DNA of 64,000 nucleotides from DASYLJ01 sp964432595. Lineage in GTDB: Bacteria > Desulfobacterota > Binatia > DP-6. A program made the translations under genes and the position numbers. The notes under the pieces were generated by a model. It was not told the DNA's origin. It saw only the letters and a program-made list of their open reading frames with translations, and searched no databases. The stretch is from the NCBI GenBank assembly GCA_964432595.1, contig CAYSOF010000012.1, positions 1 to 64,000 of the forward strand, given 5' to 3'. Of the stretch, positions 36,053 through 45,249 are shown piece by piece. Position 1 is the first letter of the stretch. Every line of letters begins with the position of its first letter.

Positions 36053-37168
36053 ATGCCGACGCACCGGATCCGGGCATCGATCCTCGCGGCGCTCGTCCTG
36101 CTGAGCTCGTCGCCGGCCCATGCCGACGTCGACATCACCGGACGGTGGTTCATCGCCGCCGGGTTCGGCAGCGACTGCAACGACCTCGTGCAGACGGGCT
36201 CGCACCTCGACGGCCAGCGGTGCGACGGCTTCGCCTTTCCATGGACCGGCACCATCGACCCGGTCACCGGCGCGTTCACGTGGGAGCAGGACAGCGCGAC
36301 GCGGGTCGTCGCCACCGCCGCACCCGACGGGAGCACGTTCGTCGGGACCATTTTCGTCCACCACTGCACGTTCGTCGGGTGCACCGAGCTCTCGTTCTCC
36401 TACTTCGGCTCCCGCTGCCGCGGCGGCATCGTCGATCCGGGCGAAGACTGCGACGTCGGGCCGAACACGATGGGCACGTGCTGCACGAACGACTGCCGGT
36501 TCGCCGACGCAGGCACCCTCTGTGACACCGACGCGGATCCGGAGACCGACGAGGCGTGCGACCCGGACGGAGCCTGCCTCTCCGTGCCACCGCCCACATG
36601 CGACCCGTGCCTCGTCTGGGACCCCGACGCCGAGACGTGCGTCCCGGACGTCCGCCGCGATTGCCGCCGGCCGATCGCGCCCGCCGCACGAATGTCGATG
36701 TCCACGACCACGCCCGATGCGCGAGACGCGCTCTCGTTCGCGTGGAGTCGGGGCGCGGCGACGACGTCGGCCGAGCTCGGCGACCCGCGTGCCGCGACCG
36801 CCTACGAGCTGTGCGTGTTCGCCGACGCCGGCGCGACGCTGCTGCTGTCGTCGACGGTGCCCGCCGGCGGCACGTGCGGCACCCGTCCCTGCTGGTCCAC
36901 GAACGGTGGGAACACGACCTTCCGCTACCGGAATCCCCACGGCGACGGGATCCGCTCGGTGAAGCTGACGAGCGGCGCCGCCGGCGACGCGACGATCCGG
37001 CTCGGCGGCAAGGGCCCGGCGCTCGGGCTGCCCACGACGCTCGATCCGTCACAGCCGCCGGTCACCGTGCAGCTGCGCCGCACCGACGCGCCGATCTGCT
37101 GGGAGGCGCGCTTCCCGGTGCTGCGAACGAACACGACGAGCCGGCTGCGCGCCCGCGCCGGTCAGTAG
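36053..37168 (+). CDS. Secreted Cys-rich hypothetical protein
   Basis: This 371-residue protein has a signal peptide (ILAALVLLSSSPAHA). Residues about 25-120 are a lipocalin-like beta region (DITGRWFIAAGF). A Cys-rich stretch (122-200, DPGEDCD ... CCTNDC) is reminiscent of half a DUF4215 unit. The C-terminal beta domain has ATAYELCVFADA, GIRSVKLTSGAAGDATIRLGGKG and a final CWEARF. That last domain recurs in Binatia-like secretomes, in my recollection. Function unknown. GGGAGG before the ATG supports the start. It overlaps the convergent LLM gene by 7 bp. Confidence 0.7.
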   Translation: MPTHRIRASILAALVLLSSSPAHADVDITGRWFIAAGFGSDCNDLVQTGSHLDGQRCDGFAFPWTGTIDPVTGAFTWEQDSATRVVATAAPDGSTFVGTIFVHHCTFVGCTELSFSYFGSRCRGGIVDPGEDCDVGPNTMGTCCTNDCRFADAGTLCDTDADPETDEACDPDGACLSVPPPTCDPCLVWDPDAETCVPDVRRDCRRPIAPAARMSMSTTTPDARDALSFAWSRGAATTSAELGDPRAATAYELCVFADAGATLLLSSTVPAGGTCGTRPCWSTNGGNTTFRYRNPHGDGIRSVKLTSGAAGDATIRLGGKGPALGLPTTLDPSQPPVTVQLRRTDAPICWEARFPVLRTNTTSRLRARAGQ

Positions 37169-38217
37169 CGCGCCATCACCTGCTCGGCAAAGTCGCGCAT
37201 CTGCTTCTCCGCGTGATCGGTCACCTGGAACGCGAAGTGGGAGAGGCCCGCCTGCTCGAGCGCGCGGATGCGCTCGATGAGCTGGTCCGCCTCGCCGACC
37301 AGCGCCACCGAGTCGATGAGCTCCGGCACGATGAACTCGCGCTCGTCGTCGCGCGCATACACCAGGTGCCCCTCGTGCAGCGTCAGGTGGCGCGTCTCGC
37401 GCGGCAGCCGCGCCGCGTACTCGCGATAGCGCGCGATCACGCCGGCCGCGGCCGACGACACCGGCAGCGGCGTCTCCCCCCACTCGACCTGCACGTGCAG
37501 CCAGTTCGTGATGAACGGCGCGAGCGAGCAGAGCACGCGCCCGCCGGTCCGCGGCTCGCCGGGCGCCAGCACGACGGTCGGATAGATGCCTTTCGACGGG
37601 ATGGCCGCGGGATCGCGTCCCGCCGCCGTCGCCGCCGCGGCGACCGCCTGACGCGAGAATGCGAGCACCTCGGGCGACGCGCCCCACGTCATGTGGCCGT
37701 CGGCCTCGGCCCCACAGAGTGCCAGCGCCTTCGGCAGCAGCGCCGAGAGCGTGATCGGGATGCGGTCCCTCAGGTTGATGAAGCCGCGATCGGGGTGGAG
37801 GAAGCGGATCGGCTCTTTGCGATCCTCCTCCTGCAGCGTCGCGGTGCCGCCGTCGAGCAGCGTGCGGATGATGCGCATCTCGCGACGCAGCCGCGGCAGC
37901 CCGATCGGCGGCAGGCCCATCGTGTAGCGCGCGGTGTTGCCCGCACCGATACCCAGCTCCACGCGTCCCGGCGCCAGCTGGTTGATGGTGGCGATCGAGT
38001 GCGCGATCACCGGCGCCATGCGGATGCTCGGCACGGCGACGCCCGTGCCCAGTCGGATCCGCGACGTCCGGTCCGCCGCCAGCGCCATGGTGGCGAAGAC
38101 GTCGGAGTAGATCATCTGCGAGTCGTAGAACCACGCCTGCGCGTAGCCGAGACGCTCGGCCAGGGCGACGAGCGCGTGATCCCCCACCTTCGATGCGAAC
38201 GCGACGCCGAAGTCCAT
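37162..38217 (-). CDS. LLM-class F420-dependent oxidoreductase
   Basis: This 351-residue TIM-barrel protein is of the luciferase-like monooxygenase superfamily. Family segments include MDFGVAFASKVGD at the N-terminus, LGYAQAWFYDSQ, TSRIRLGTGVAVPSIR and GRVELGIGAGNTARYTMGL. The non-prolyl cis turn and the F420-type phosphate pocket are expected from the family but cannot be proven here. It most likely uses F420 rather than FMN, given the F420 reductase at 24180. It is divergent from the paired acyl-CoA dehydrogenases over 67 bp. Confidence 0.8.
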   Translation of the reverse strand: MDFGVAFASKVGDHALVALAERLGYAQAWFYDSQMIYSDVFATMALAADRTSRIRLGTGVAVPSIRMAPVIAHSIATINQLAPGRVELGIGAGNTARYTMGLPPIGLPRLRREMRIIRTLLDGGTATLQEEDRKEPIRFLHPDRGFINLRDRIPITLSALLPKALALCGAEADGHMTWGASPEVLAFSRQAVAAAATAAGRDPAAIPSKGIYPTVVLAPGEPRTGGRVLCSLAPFITNWLHVQVEWGETPLPVSSAAAGVIARYREYAARLPRETRHLTLHEGHLVYARDDEREFIVPELIDSVALVGEADQLIERIRALEQAGLSHFAFQVTDHAEKQMRDFAEQVMARY

Positions 38218-38222
38218 GCGCC

Positions 38223-38228
38223 CGTGTA
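38223..38228 (-). promoter_or_regulatory. GCTACACG -10-like box before the LLM gene
   Basis: On the minus strand TACACG, preceded by GTGC, ends 5 nt before the ATG at 38217, again with no ribosome site. Confidence 0.4.
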
Positions 38229-38284
38229 GCACAGCTGCTGCGTGCGTTGACCCAGCCGTCGCGGCCGCCATACAACCTTCCGCC

Positions 38285-39478
38285 ATGTCGGAACGCCGCT
38301 TCACCCCCGAGCAGAACGAGTTTCGCGAGTACTGCCGCCGCTGGCTCGCGGAGAACCGTCCCGCACCGCCGCCCTTCCGGCTGCCGATCTCGCCCATCGA
38401 GGTGATGACGGAGGAGCAGCGCCAGTACCTCTGCGCCTGGCAGAAGAAGTGCCACGCGGCGGGGTTCATCGGCGCCGACTACCCGAAGGAGTACGGCGGC
38501 GGCGGCCACACCGGCTTCCAGCAGATCGCGAGCCAGGAGCTGAGCCGCGCGAACGTGCCGTACATGATCAACGTGATCGGCCTCAGCATGGCCGCCCCGA
38601 CGATCCGCGAGCACGGCACCGAGGAGCAGAAGCGCCGCATGCTGCCGCCGCTCTTCTCGGGCGACGAGATCTGGTGCCAGGGCTTCTCCGAGCCCAACGC
38701 CGGCAGCGACCTCGCCAACGTGCAGGCCTCGGCGGTGCGCCAGGGCGACCACTGGGTGATCAACGGCCACAAGGTGTGGACCAGCCTCGCCCACTTCGCC
38801 ACGTGGATGATCATGGTCACGCGCACCAGCAGCGACCACAAGTACAACGGCCTCACGTACTTCCTCGTCCCGATCGCGAACACGAAGGGCGTCACCGTGC
38901 GGCCGCTCATCAAGATCACCGGCGAGACGGGCTTCAACGAGGTGTTCTTCGACGACGTCGTCGTGCCCGACACGCTGCGCGTCGACGAGATCGGCAAGGG
39001 CTGGACCGTCGCGATGACGACGCTCACCTTCGAGCGCGGGGCCGCCGAAGGCGCCGGCAGCGGCGGCGGCACGTCGATCGACGATCAGGTGGCGTCGCTG
39101 GTGGCGCTCGCGAAGACGATGGGCCGCTGGGACGACCCCGTCGTCCGCGACAAGGTGATGGAGATCGCCGTGCGCGCCGAGGGGCTCCGCCAGAGCACGC
39201 GCCGCGCGCGCGTCGCCACGCTCATCGAGAATCCGATGCGCATCCCGCTGCAGCAGAAGGTGACGCTCACCGAGCTGGTGCAGGACATCGCGAAGCTCGC
39301 CTGCGAGATCGAAGGCGCGCACGCGACACTGTACCTGCACGATCCGACCGCACCCGACGACGGCCACTGGCCGCTCGCGTACTTGAACTCCTACGGCATG
39401 ACGATCGCCGCGGGCAGCAACGAGATCCAGCGCAACATCCTCGGCGAGCGCGTCCTCGGGCTCGCCAAATCGAAGTAG
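38285..39478 (+). CDS. Acyl-CoA dehydrogenase, first of an adjacent pair
   Basis: This 397-residue full-length acyl-CoA dehydrogenase has the middle-domain flavin-binding segment WCQGFSEPNAGSDLANVQ, HKVWTSLAHFATW, and the C-terminal SYGMTIAAGSNEIQRNILGERVLGL. The gap to the next gene, another dehydrogenase, is 12 bp. In actinobacteria, adjacent divergent FadE genes form alpha2-beta2 heterotetramers that act on steroid-side-chain CoA thioesters; the same could hold here. TTGACC at 38247-38252 with CATACA 16 nt downstream is a weak promoter candidate. Confidence 0.88.
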   Translation: MSERRFTPEQNEFREYCRRWLAENRPAPPPFRLPISPIEVMTEEQRQYLCAWQKKCHAAGFIGADYPKEYGGGGHTGFQQIASQELSRANVPYMINVIGLSMAAPTIREHGTEEQKRRMLPPLFSGDEIWCQGFSEPNAGSDLANVQASAVRQGDHWVINGHKVWTSLAHFATWMIMVTRTSSDHKYNGLTYFLVPIANTKGVTVRPLIKITGETGFNEVFFDDVVVPDTLRVDEIGKGWTVAMTTLTFERGAAEGAGSGGGTSIDDQVASLVALAKTMGRWDDPVVRDKVMEIAVRAEGLRQSTRRARVATLIENPMRIPLQQKVTLTELVQDIAKLACEIEGAHATLYLHDPTAPDDGHWPLAYLNSYGMTIAAGSNEIQRNILGERVLGLAKSK

Positions 39479-39490
39479 GAGCGACGACCG

Positions 39491-40633
39491 ATGGCACAGC
39501 CCCGCGATTTCGGATTCGGCAGCGAAGAGCAGATGGTGCGCGACGGCGCGCGCAAGCTGCTGCGTGACGAGCTGCCCGTCGATCGGCTGCGCGCGCTCGT
39601 CGCGAGCAACCACCAGGAGGCCTACGAGAGCGAGGTCCAGCCCAACGCGTGGGACCCGCGGCTCTGGGAGTCGATGGTCGGGCTCGGCTGGACGGCGCTC
39701 TGGGTGCCGGAGAGCGCCGGCGGCGTCGGCATGAAGATGGTCGCGGTCGTCGGGCTCGTCGAGGAGGCCGGCCGTGCCGCCCTGCCCTCGCCGCTCGTGT
39801 CCACGCTCTGCGCCACCGCGGTGCTGCGCGCCGCGCCCGAGGCGGCCGCGAAGCCGTGGCTCGAGCAGATCGCGGCCGGCACGGCGGCCACACTGGCCTG
39901 GACGAACGCCAAGGGCTCGTGGGAGCCCGGCGACACCGACGTCACCGTCGGCGCCGACGGGACGCTGTCCGGCACCGCGTCGTTCGTGCAGGACGCGCGC
40001 AAGACGTCGCTCTTCGTCGTGGTCGCCCGCGGCGCGGGCGGCGTCGGCCTCTACGTCGTCCAGAAGGACGCCGCCGGCGTGACCGTCAAGCCGGATCGCA
40101 TCGTCGATCTCACCCGCGACCAGGCGCACGTGACGTTCGCGAACGTGAAGCCGGCGGCGGAGGTGGCGAAGGCCGGCAGCGGGGACGCGATCGTTGCATC
40201 GGCCCTACCCGCGCTGCTGACGATCGTCGCCGCCGACCTCTGCGGCGCCGCGGAGTGGCAGCTGCAGACGACGACCGAGTATGCGCGCGTCCGCACGCAG
40301 TTCGAGCGGCCCATCGGCTTCTTCCAGGCGGTGAAGCATCCGCTGGTGAACATGATGATGGCGCTCGACCGCGCCCGATCGCTCACCTACGCCGCCGCCT
40401 GCGCCATCGACACCGAGCCCGAGACCGCGCTGCGCTTCGCGCGCATGGCGAAGTCGGCCGCGTCGGACATGGCCGCGTTCTGCTCCGATCGCTCCGTGCA
40501 GCTGCACGGCGGCATCGGCTTCACCTGGGAGTGCGACGTCCACATCTGGTTCAAGCGCCAGAAGCACAACCAGGTGCTGTACGGCGACGGTGCGTATCAG
40601 CGCGCCCGGCTCGCCGAGACGTTCGCCGGCTGA
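39491..40633 (+). CDS. Acyl-CoA dehydrogenase, second of an adjacent pair
   Basis: This 380-residue acyl-CoA dehydrogenase has more divergent N-terminal and middle domains (WVPESAGGVGMKMVAVVGLVEEAG; no clear copy of the flavin motif carried by its neighbour) but a conserved C-terminal flavin/dimer segment (QFERPIGFFQAVKHPL, QLHGGIGFTWECDVHIWFKR). Loss of motifs in one partner is typical of heteromeric FadE pairs. It is probably co-transcribed with the upstream gene and with the methyltransferase 10 bp downstream. Confidence 0.85.
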   Translation: MAQPRDFGFGSEEQMVRDGARKLLRDELPVDRLRALVASNHQEAYESEVQPNAWDPRLWESMVGLGWTALWVPESAGGVGMKMVAVVGLVEEAGRAALPSPLVSTLCATAVLRAAPEAAAKPWLEQIAAGTAATLAWTNAKGSWEPGDTDVTVGADGTLSGTASFVQDARKTSLFVVVARGAGGVGLYVVQKDAAGVTVKPDRIVDLTRDQAHVTFANVKPAAEVAKAGSGDAIVASALPALLTIVAADLCGAAEWQLQTTTEYARVRTQFERPIGFFQAVKHPLVNMMMALDRARSLTYAAACAIDTEPETALRFARMAKSAASDMAAFCSDRSVQLHGGIGFTWECDVHIWFKRQKHNQVLYGDGAYQRARLAETFAG

Positions 40634-40642
40634 CGCGCGGCC

Positions 40643-41407
40643 ATGCGCCGCGGCACGGGGTCGCTGTACCGCCGGCTCAAGTCGATCGAGTTCCTGCTGA
40701 CGCGCGACCGGCGGGCGGTGCTGTCGTTCGCCCGCGCGCGCTATCCCGTGGCGCTGCCCCTCTGGCGGCGGCTCGACCTCGTGCGGCGCTACGTGCGCAC
40801 GACGAACCACGTCCGCACGTACCACTCGCAGGCGGAGATGCTGGCCGTCACCGACCGCATCCTCGCGCTGGCCGGGCGACCGGACCTCACCGTCGTCGAG
40901 GCGGGCGCCGGCAAGGGCGGCAGCACCGCGAAGCTGAGCCTCGCGACGAAGCTCGCCGGCGGCCGGCTGCTCGTGTTCGACTCGTTCCGCGGCATCCCCG
41001 CGAACGACGAGCGGCACACGAACCTCTACGGCCGGCCGGTGGAGTTCCGCGCCGGCGCCTTCCGCGGGCGGCTGCCCTCGGTGCGCCGTACCGTCGCGGA
41101 GTACGGTGCGCTCGACGTCTGCGAGTTCCACAAGGGCTGGTTCGCCGACACGCTCGCCGGCTTCGACCGCCCCGTCGACGTCGTGCTGCTCGACGTCGAC
41201 CTGCTCGCGTCGACGCGCACGTGCATCACGCGGCTGTTCCCGCGGCTGCGTCCCGGCGGCTCGCTGTTCACACAGGACGGCCACCTCGAGGCGACCGTCG
41301 CGCTGCTGCGCGACGCGCGCTTCTGGACCGACGAGGTCGGCGTGCCACCGCCGGCGATCCCGGGACTGGGACGCCGGAAGCTGCTCGAGATCAGGCGGCT
41401 CGCCTGA
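40643..41407 (+). CDS. TylF/MycF-like SAM-dependent methyltransferase
   Basis: This 254-residue Rossmann-fold methyltransferase has the SAM motif I VVEAGAGKGGSTAKLSLA, followed by LLVFDSFRGIP, DVCEFHKGWFADTL and VVLLDVDLLASTRTCI. The FDSF and DVD-type acidic pair match the TylF/MycF O-methyltransferase family, which is Mg-dependent. The substrate is not predictable. It is 10 bp downstream of the acyl-CoA dehydrogenase and its end overlaps the convergent sulfatase gene by 17 bp. Confidence 0.75.
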   Translation: MRRGTGSLYRRLKSIEFLLTRDRRAVLSFARARYPVALPLWRRLDLVRRYVRTTNHVRTYHSQAEMLAVTDRILALAGRPDLTVVEAGAGKGGSTAKLSLATKLAGGRLLVFDSFRGIPANDERHTNLYGRPVEFRAGAFRGRLPSVRRTVAEYGALDVCEFHKGWFADTLAGFDRPVDVVLLDVDLLASTRTCITRLFPRLRPGGSLFTQDGHLEATVALLRDARFWTDEVGVPPPAIPGLGRRKLLEIRRLA

Positions 41408-43163
41408 CGCGTCGCACGAGTCGCACGACCAGCCAGAGCGCCGTCACGAGCACCAGCGCGGCGATCACGAGCGGCCACGGGTTCTGCGAGAACTGCCGCT
41501 TCGCCGAGTTGATCAGGACCGCGCGGTGGATGTCGTACCCCTCGGGCATCGGCAGGACGCCCATCGTGCGCGTGTACTCGTCGTAGTCGCGGCGCAGCTC
41601 GGCGGCCAGGTCGGGGCGCGACGGCGCCAGGTCGTTCGTCTCGCCGGGATCGCGGGCGATGTCGTAGACGTGCCAGGCGCCGTCGCCGTACTGCGCGCCG
41701 TTGCGCACCAGCTTGAAGTCGCCCTTGAACAGCGCCGCCTGGCCCGAGACCTCCATGCCGACCGGCGCATCGGTGGGATGCGCGCGATCGCTCTCCCCGC
41801 GCAGCACCGGGCCGAGGCTGCGGCCGGTCATCGCCATGCCGCCCTGCGCCGGCGCGCCCACCATCTCCATGATCGTCGGCGCGATGTCAGTCACGAACGT
41901 CGGCGTCCCCACCCGCCCGCCCTGCGTCACGCCGGGCCCGGCGACGACGAACGGCACGCGGGTGCCGCCTTCCGTCGTATAGAATTTGAAGAGGCTGCCG
42001 GGTGACGACGCGGCCGCGGCCCACTCGGGCCCGATGTAGCCGAGGCTCCCGCGCTCGCCGAGGGTCTCGACGTCCCACGTGTAGCCGTTGAACGCCATCC
42101 AGACGTTCATTCCCGTCGCGTGCACGGGATCGCTCGGCTCGGGACCGTTGTCAGACGTGACGAAGACGACGGTGTTGGCGAGCTGTCCGGTCGACTCGAG
42201 CCACGCGAGCAGGCGACCGATCTGCTGATCCATGACCTCGATCATCGCCGAGTAGACCTGCATGCTCTTGGCGGCCATGCGGCGGTCGTCGGCGTCGAGA
42301 GACGACCACGAGCGCAGCGTCGCCGGCGCGGGCGCGAACGGCGCATCGGCGGCGACCAGCCCACGTTCGCGCGCGCGCTCCCACCGTGCGCGCCGCAACG
42401 CCTCCCAGCCGCCGTCGAACTTGCCGGCGTAGCGTTCCGTGACGTCGCGCGGCGCCTGCACGGGAATGTGATTCGCCTGGAACGACAGGTAGGCGAAGAA
42501 CGGCTCGGCCTTCTTCTCGTCGGCCCGCAGGTAGTCGATCATGCGGTCGACGAGCAGCTCCGACGAGTAGAACTCGGCCGGCATCTGCGCCGGCTTGCCG
42601 TCCTCGTACCACGGCGCCGTCGTGTAGTACGGCATGTACGGCTTCGGGGCCCAGTTGTCGGCGCCGGACGCGTCGAGCGCGAGCGAGCGGTCGAAGCCGT
42701 GGTCGCTCGGCAGGTCGCCCGGCTCGTGCCCCAGGTGCCACTTGCCGGTCATGTACGTGCGGTAGCCCGCCGCCTTGAGCCGGGTGGCGATGGTCTGCAC
42801 GCCCTGCTCGAGCCGGAGCGAGTAGCCGGGCTTGCCGGCCTGCTCCGGCGGGATGACCTCCTCGATCGTGGCCACCCCCGTGCGGTGGTTGTCGATGCCC
42901 GTCAGCAGCATGGCCCGCGTCGGCGAGCAGAGCGGCGACGCGTGATGGCTCGCGAACGTCGTCCCGCGCGCGGCCAGCGCGTCGATCGACGGCGTCCGCG
43001 CCTCGCCGCCATAGGTGCCGAAGTCCGTGAACGCGACGTCGTCGGCGAGGATGACGAGCACGTTCGGAGGCGGCGGCTCGCGCAACGACTGCGCGCTCGC
43101 GGCCCCGGCGATCGCCAGGGTCAGCGCCGTCGCCAGCCACGTTGGAAACGTCCGATCCATCAT
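41391..43163 (-). CDS. Periplasmic membrane-anchored arylsulfatase
   Basis: This 590-residue protein has a signal peptide, then a sulfatase domain with the metal-binding D41-D42 and the formylglycine motif C79-S-P-T-R (C-x-P-x-R), TGKWHLG and TSDNGPEP. It ends in a transmembrane helix (PLVIAALVLVTALWLVV) and a basic tail. Conversion of C79 to formylglycine would be needed for activity; no modifying enzyme is in the window. It should hydrolyse sulfate esters outside the cytosol. It is divergent from the haloperoxidase gene across 140 bp. Confidence 0.9.
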   Translation of the reverse strand: MMDRTFPTWLATALTLAIAGAASAQSLREPPPPNVLVILADDVAFTDFGTYGGEARTPSIDALAARGTTFASHHASPLCSPTRAMLLTGIDNHRTGVATIEEVIPPEQAGKPGYSLRLEQGVQTIATRLKAAGYRTYMTGKWHLGHEPGDLPSDHGFDRSLALDASGADNWAPKPYMPYYTTAPWYEDGKPAQMPAEFYSSELLVDRMIDYLRADEKKAEPFFAYLSFQANHIPVQAPRDVTERYAGKFDGGWEALRRARWERARERGLVAADAPFAPAPATLRSWSSLDADDRRMAAKSMQVYSAMIEVMDQQIGRLLAWLESTGQLANTVVFVTSDNGPEPSDPVHATGMNVWMAFNGYTWDVETLGERGSLGYIGPEWAAAASSPGSLFKFYTTEGGTRVPFVVAGPGVTQGGRVGTPTFVTDIAPTIMEMVGAPAQGGMAMTGRSLGPVLRGESDRAHPTDAPVGMEVSGQAALFKGDFKLVRNGAQYGDGAWHVYDIARDPGETNDLAPSRPDLAAELRRDYDEYTRTMGVLPMPEGYDIHRAVLINSAKRQFSQNPWPLVIAALVLVTALWLVVRLVRRVRRAA

Positions 43164-43303
43164 CGCGCGCGATCCAACCAGATGTCGCCCGCCCTGTCAC
43201 ACGCTCATGCATGCCGGTATCCACGCACGCCGCATGGCGAGGGCGCGGAAGCAAATTCTGCCTTGTGAGTTTGGCGGCCGCCCGGTACCCCGGGGGGAGT
43301 CCC

Positions 43304-44968
43304 ATGCCTCGCAAGAACCGTCCGCAGACCCCTCACATCGCCCCCTCCCTCGACCGCCGCAGCGTGCTCCGCGGCGCCGGCGCGATCGCGCTGGCGGGCC
43401 TGGTTCCGGCGACGACCGCGGGCATCGCGCTGGCCGAGCCGCCGGCGGCCAAGGGCCGTCCGAAGAAGCTGCGCAAGGGCAATCGCGTCCGCGAGGCGTA
43501 CAAGTACCGCGTCGAGATGGCGAAGATGGCCGCGCGCCGCGGTCTCTTCGAGAACGTGTCGAACGGCGACGAGAACGAGCTCGAGCACTACGCCGGCAAC
43601 TACTCGAAGGCGCTGCCGCACGACGCGCTCGGGCACGTCGAGCCCGCCGCCTACGACGCGCTGGTGCGCGCGTCGAAGAGCGGCAAGACGAGCGACTTCG
43701 ACAAGGTACCGCTCGGCCTCGGGCGCAAGCTCACGAGCGCGCAGGCGTCGCTCGCGTTCGAGCTGCAGGGCTGCGACTCGCACCACACCTACATGCCGCC
43801 CGCGCCGAAGTTCTCGTCGGCGGAGGAAGCGGCCGAGATGGTCGAGCTCTACTGGATGGCGCTCTGTCGCGACGTCCCGTTCGACCGCTTCGCGACGGAC
43901 CCGCTGGCGCAGGCGGCGATGGCCGAGATCGGCAGCCTGCCCGACTACCGTGGCGCACGCGCCGGCGACGGTACGGTGTCGTCGTCGGTGCTCTTCCGCG
44001 GTCTCGAGTTCGGCTGCTCGGTCGGCCCGTACCTCTCGCAGTTCCTCTGGCAGGACGTGCCGTACGGCGCGCAGGTCATCTCGCAGCGCTCGCAGACCGT
44101 CGTGCCCGGCGTCGAGTACATGACCGATGTCGACAGCTGGCTCGCGGTGCAGAACGGCTTCGACCCGCGCGGCACCGATCTCGTCGACCCGGTCCTGCGC
44201 TACCCGCGCGCGCTGCGCGACATGGCGCGCTGGGTGCAGATCGACGCGCTCTATCAGGCCTATCTCAACGCCTGCCTGATCCTGCTCGCCGGGCGTGCGC
44301 CGTTCGCGCCGGGCATTCCGTCGACGCAGTCGATCACCTGCGAGGGCTTCGTCGACTGGGGCGCGCCGCACCTGATGGCGCTGGTGTGCGAGGTCTCGAC
44401 GCGCGCGCTGAAAGCGGTCTGGTACCACAAGTGGCTCGTGCACCGCCGCCTGCGTCCCGAGGAGTTCGGCGGCCGCGTGCACAATCAGCTCGCGGGTCGT
44501 GCGTCGTATCCGATCCACCCGAGCGTCCTGAACTCGGCCGCCGTCGCCAACGTCTTCTCGCGGCACGGCACGTACCTGCTGCCCATGCCCTTCCCCGAGG
44601 GCTCGCCGACGCACTGCTCGTACGGCTCCGGCCACGCGACGGTCGCCGGCGCGTGCACGACGATCCTGAAGGCGTGGTTCGACGAGGACCACGTGCTGCC
44701 GAACCCGGTCGTGCCGAACGCCGACGGGACCGCGCTCGAGGCGTGGGACGGCGAGCCGCTCACCGTCGGTAACGAGCTCAACAAGGTCGCCGCGAACGTC
44801 GGCATCGCCCGCAACGGCGCCGGGGTGCACTGGCTCAGCGACTACTATCAATCGCTGCGGCTCGGCGAGTATGTCGCGAAGGCGCTGCTCGAAGAGCAGA
44901 AGCCGAGCTACAACCAGTCGCCGACGTTCCGCTTCACGAGCTTCGACGGACACCAGGTCACCATCTGA
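43304..44968 (+). CDS. Tat-exported vanadium-dependent haloperoxidase family protein
   Basis: This 554-residue protein has a twin-arginine signal (SLDRRSVLRGAGAIALAGL). The C-terminal half has the vanadate/phosphate-binding residues of the PAP2/haloperoxidase superfamily: K376 and R384 in KWLVHRRLRP, S442-G443-H444 in YGSGHATVAG, R503 and H509 in ARNGAGVHW. H509 would be the vanadate ligand and H444 the acid-base residue. Whether it oxidises halides or acts as a phosphatase cannot be decided from sequence. GGGGGGAG before the ATG supports the start. Confidence 0.88.
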   Translation: MPRKNRPQTPHIAPSLDRRSVLRGAGAIALAGLVPATTAGIALAEPPAAKGRPKKLRKGNRVREAYKYRVEMAKMAARRGLFENVSNGDENELEHYAGNYSKALPHDALGHVEPAAYDALVRASKSGKTSDFDKVPLGLGRKLTSAQASLAFELQGCDSHHTYMPPAPKFSSAEEAAEMVELYWMALCRDVPFDRFATDPLAQAAMAEIGSLPDYRGARAGDGTVSSSVLFRGLEFGCSVGPYLSQFLWQDVPYGAQVISQRSQTVVPGVEYMTDVDSWLAVQNGFDPRGTDLVDPVLRYPRALRDMARWVQIDALYQAYLNACLILLAGRAPFAPGIPSTQSITCEGFVDWGAPHLMALVCEVSTRALKAVWYHKWLVHRRLRPEEFGGRVHNQLAGRASYPIHPSVLNSAAVANVFSRHGTYLLPMPFPEGSPTHCSYGSGHATVAGACTTILKAWFDEDHVLPNPVVPNADGTALEAWDGEPLTVGNELNKVAANVGIARNGAGVHWLSDYYQSLRLGEYVAKALLEEQKPSYNQSPTFRFTSFDGHQVTI

Positions 44969-45249
44969 CCGGGCGCGATCCGCGTCGCGTCGCGCTCTAC
45001 CGACGCGGCGAGCGTCGTGAAGGTGCCCTCCAGCTCGCCGAGCTGCTCGGCCGGCGGCTCGGCGCCGGCGCGGATGCCGTGCATGTCGACGAGCCGCCGC
45101 TAGGGGAACGTCGTCGCCGGGCTTGACGCACCGTCGACGGGACCGAGCGCCGCGCCGCCGCAGCGCGTCGCGCACGATTCGCTTGACGCCTGCTCCGCGA
45201 GGTGGGACACCGCTCAAAAGCTTTCGAGCAAGGAATGGAGGATTTCGAC
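44969..45249. other. Intergenic region with possible degraded coding segment
   Basis: On the minus strand 45084 down to about 44990 reads MHGIRAGAEPPAEQL and continues with high GC at third positions, as real coding sequence here does. It has a TAG immediately upstream at 45100-45102 and runs into the end of the haloperoxidase gene. It may be a gene fragment; I cannot name its source. The remainder holds two TTGACGC words (near 45123 and 45184) and the promoter and ribosome site of the next gene. Confidence 0.25.
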
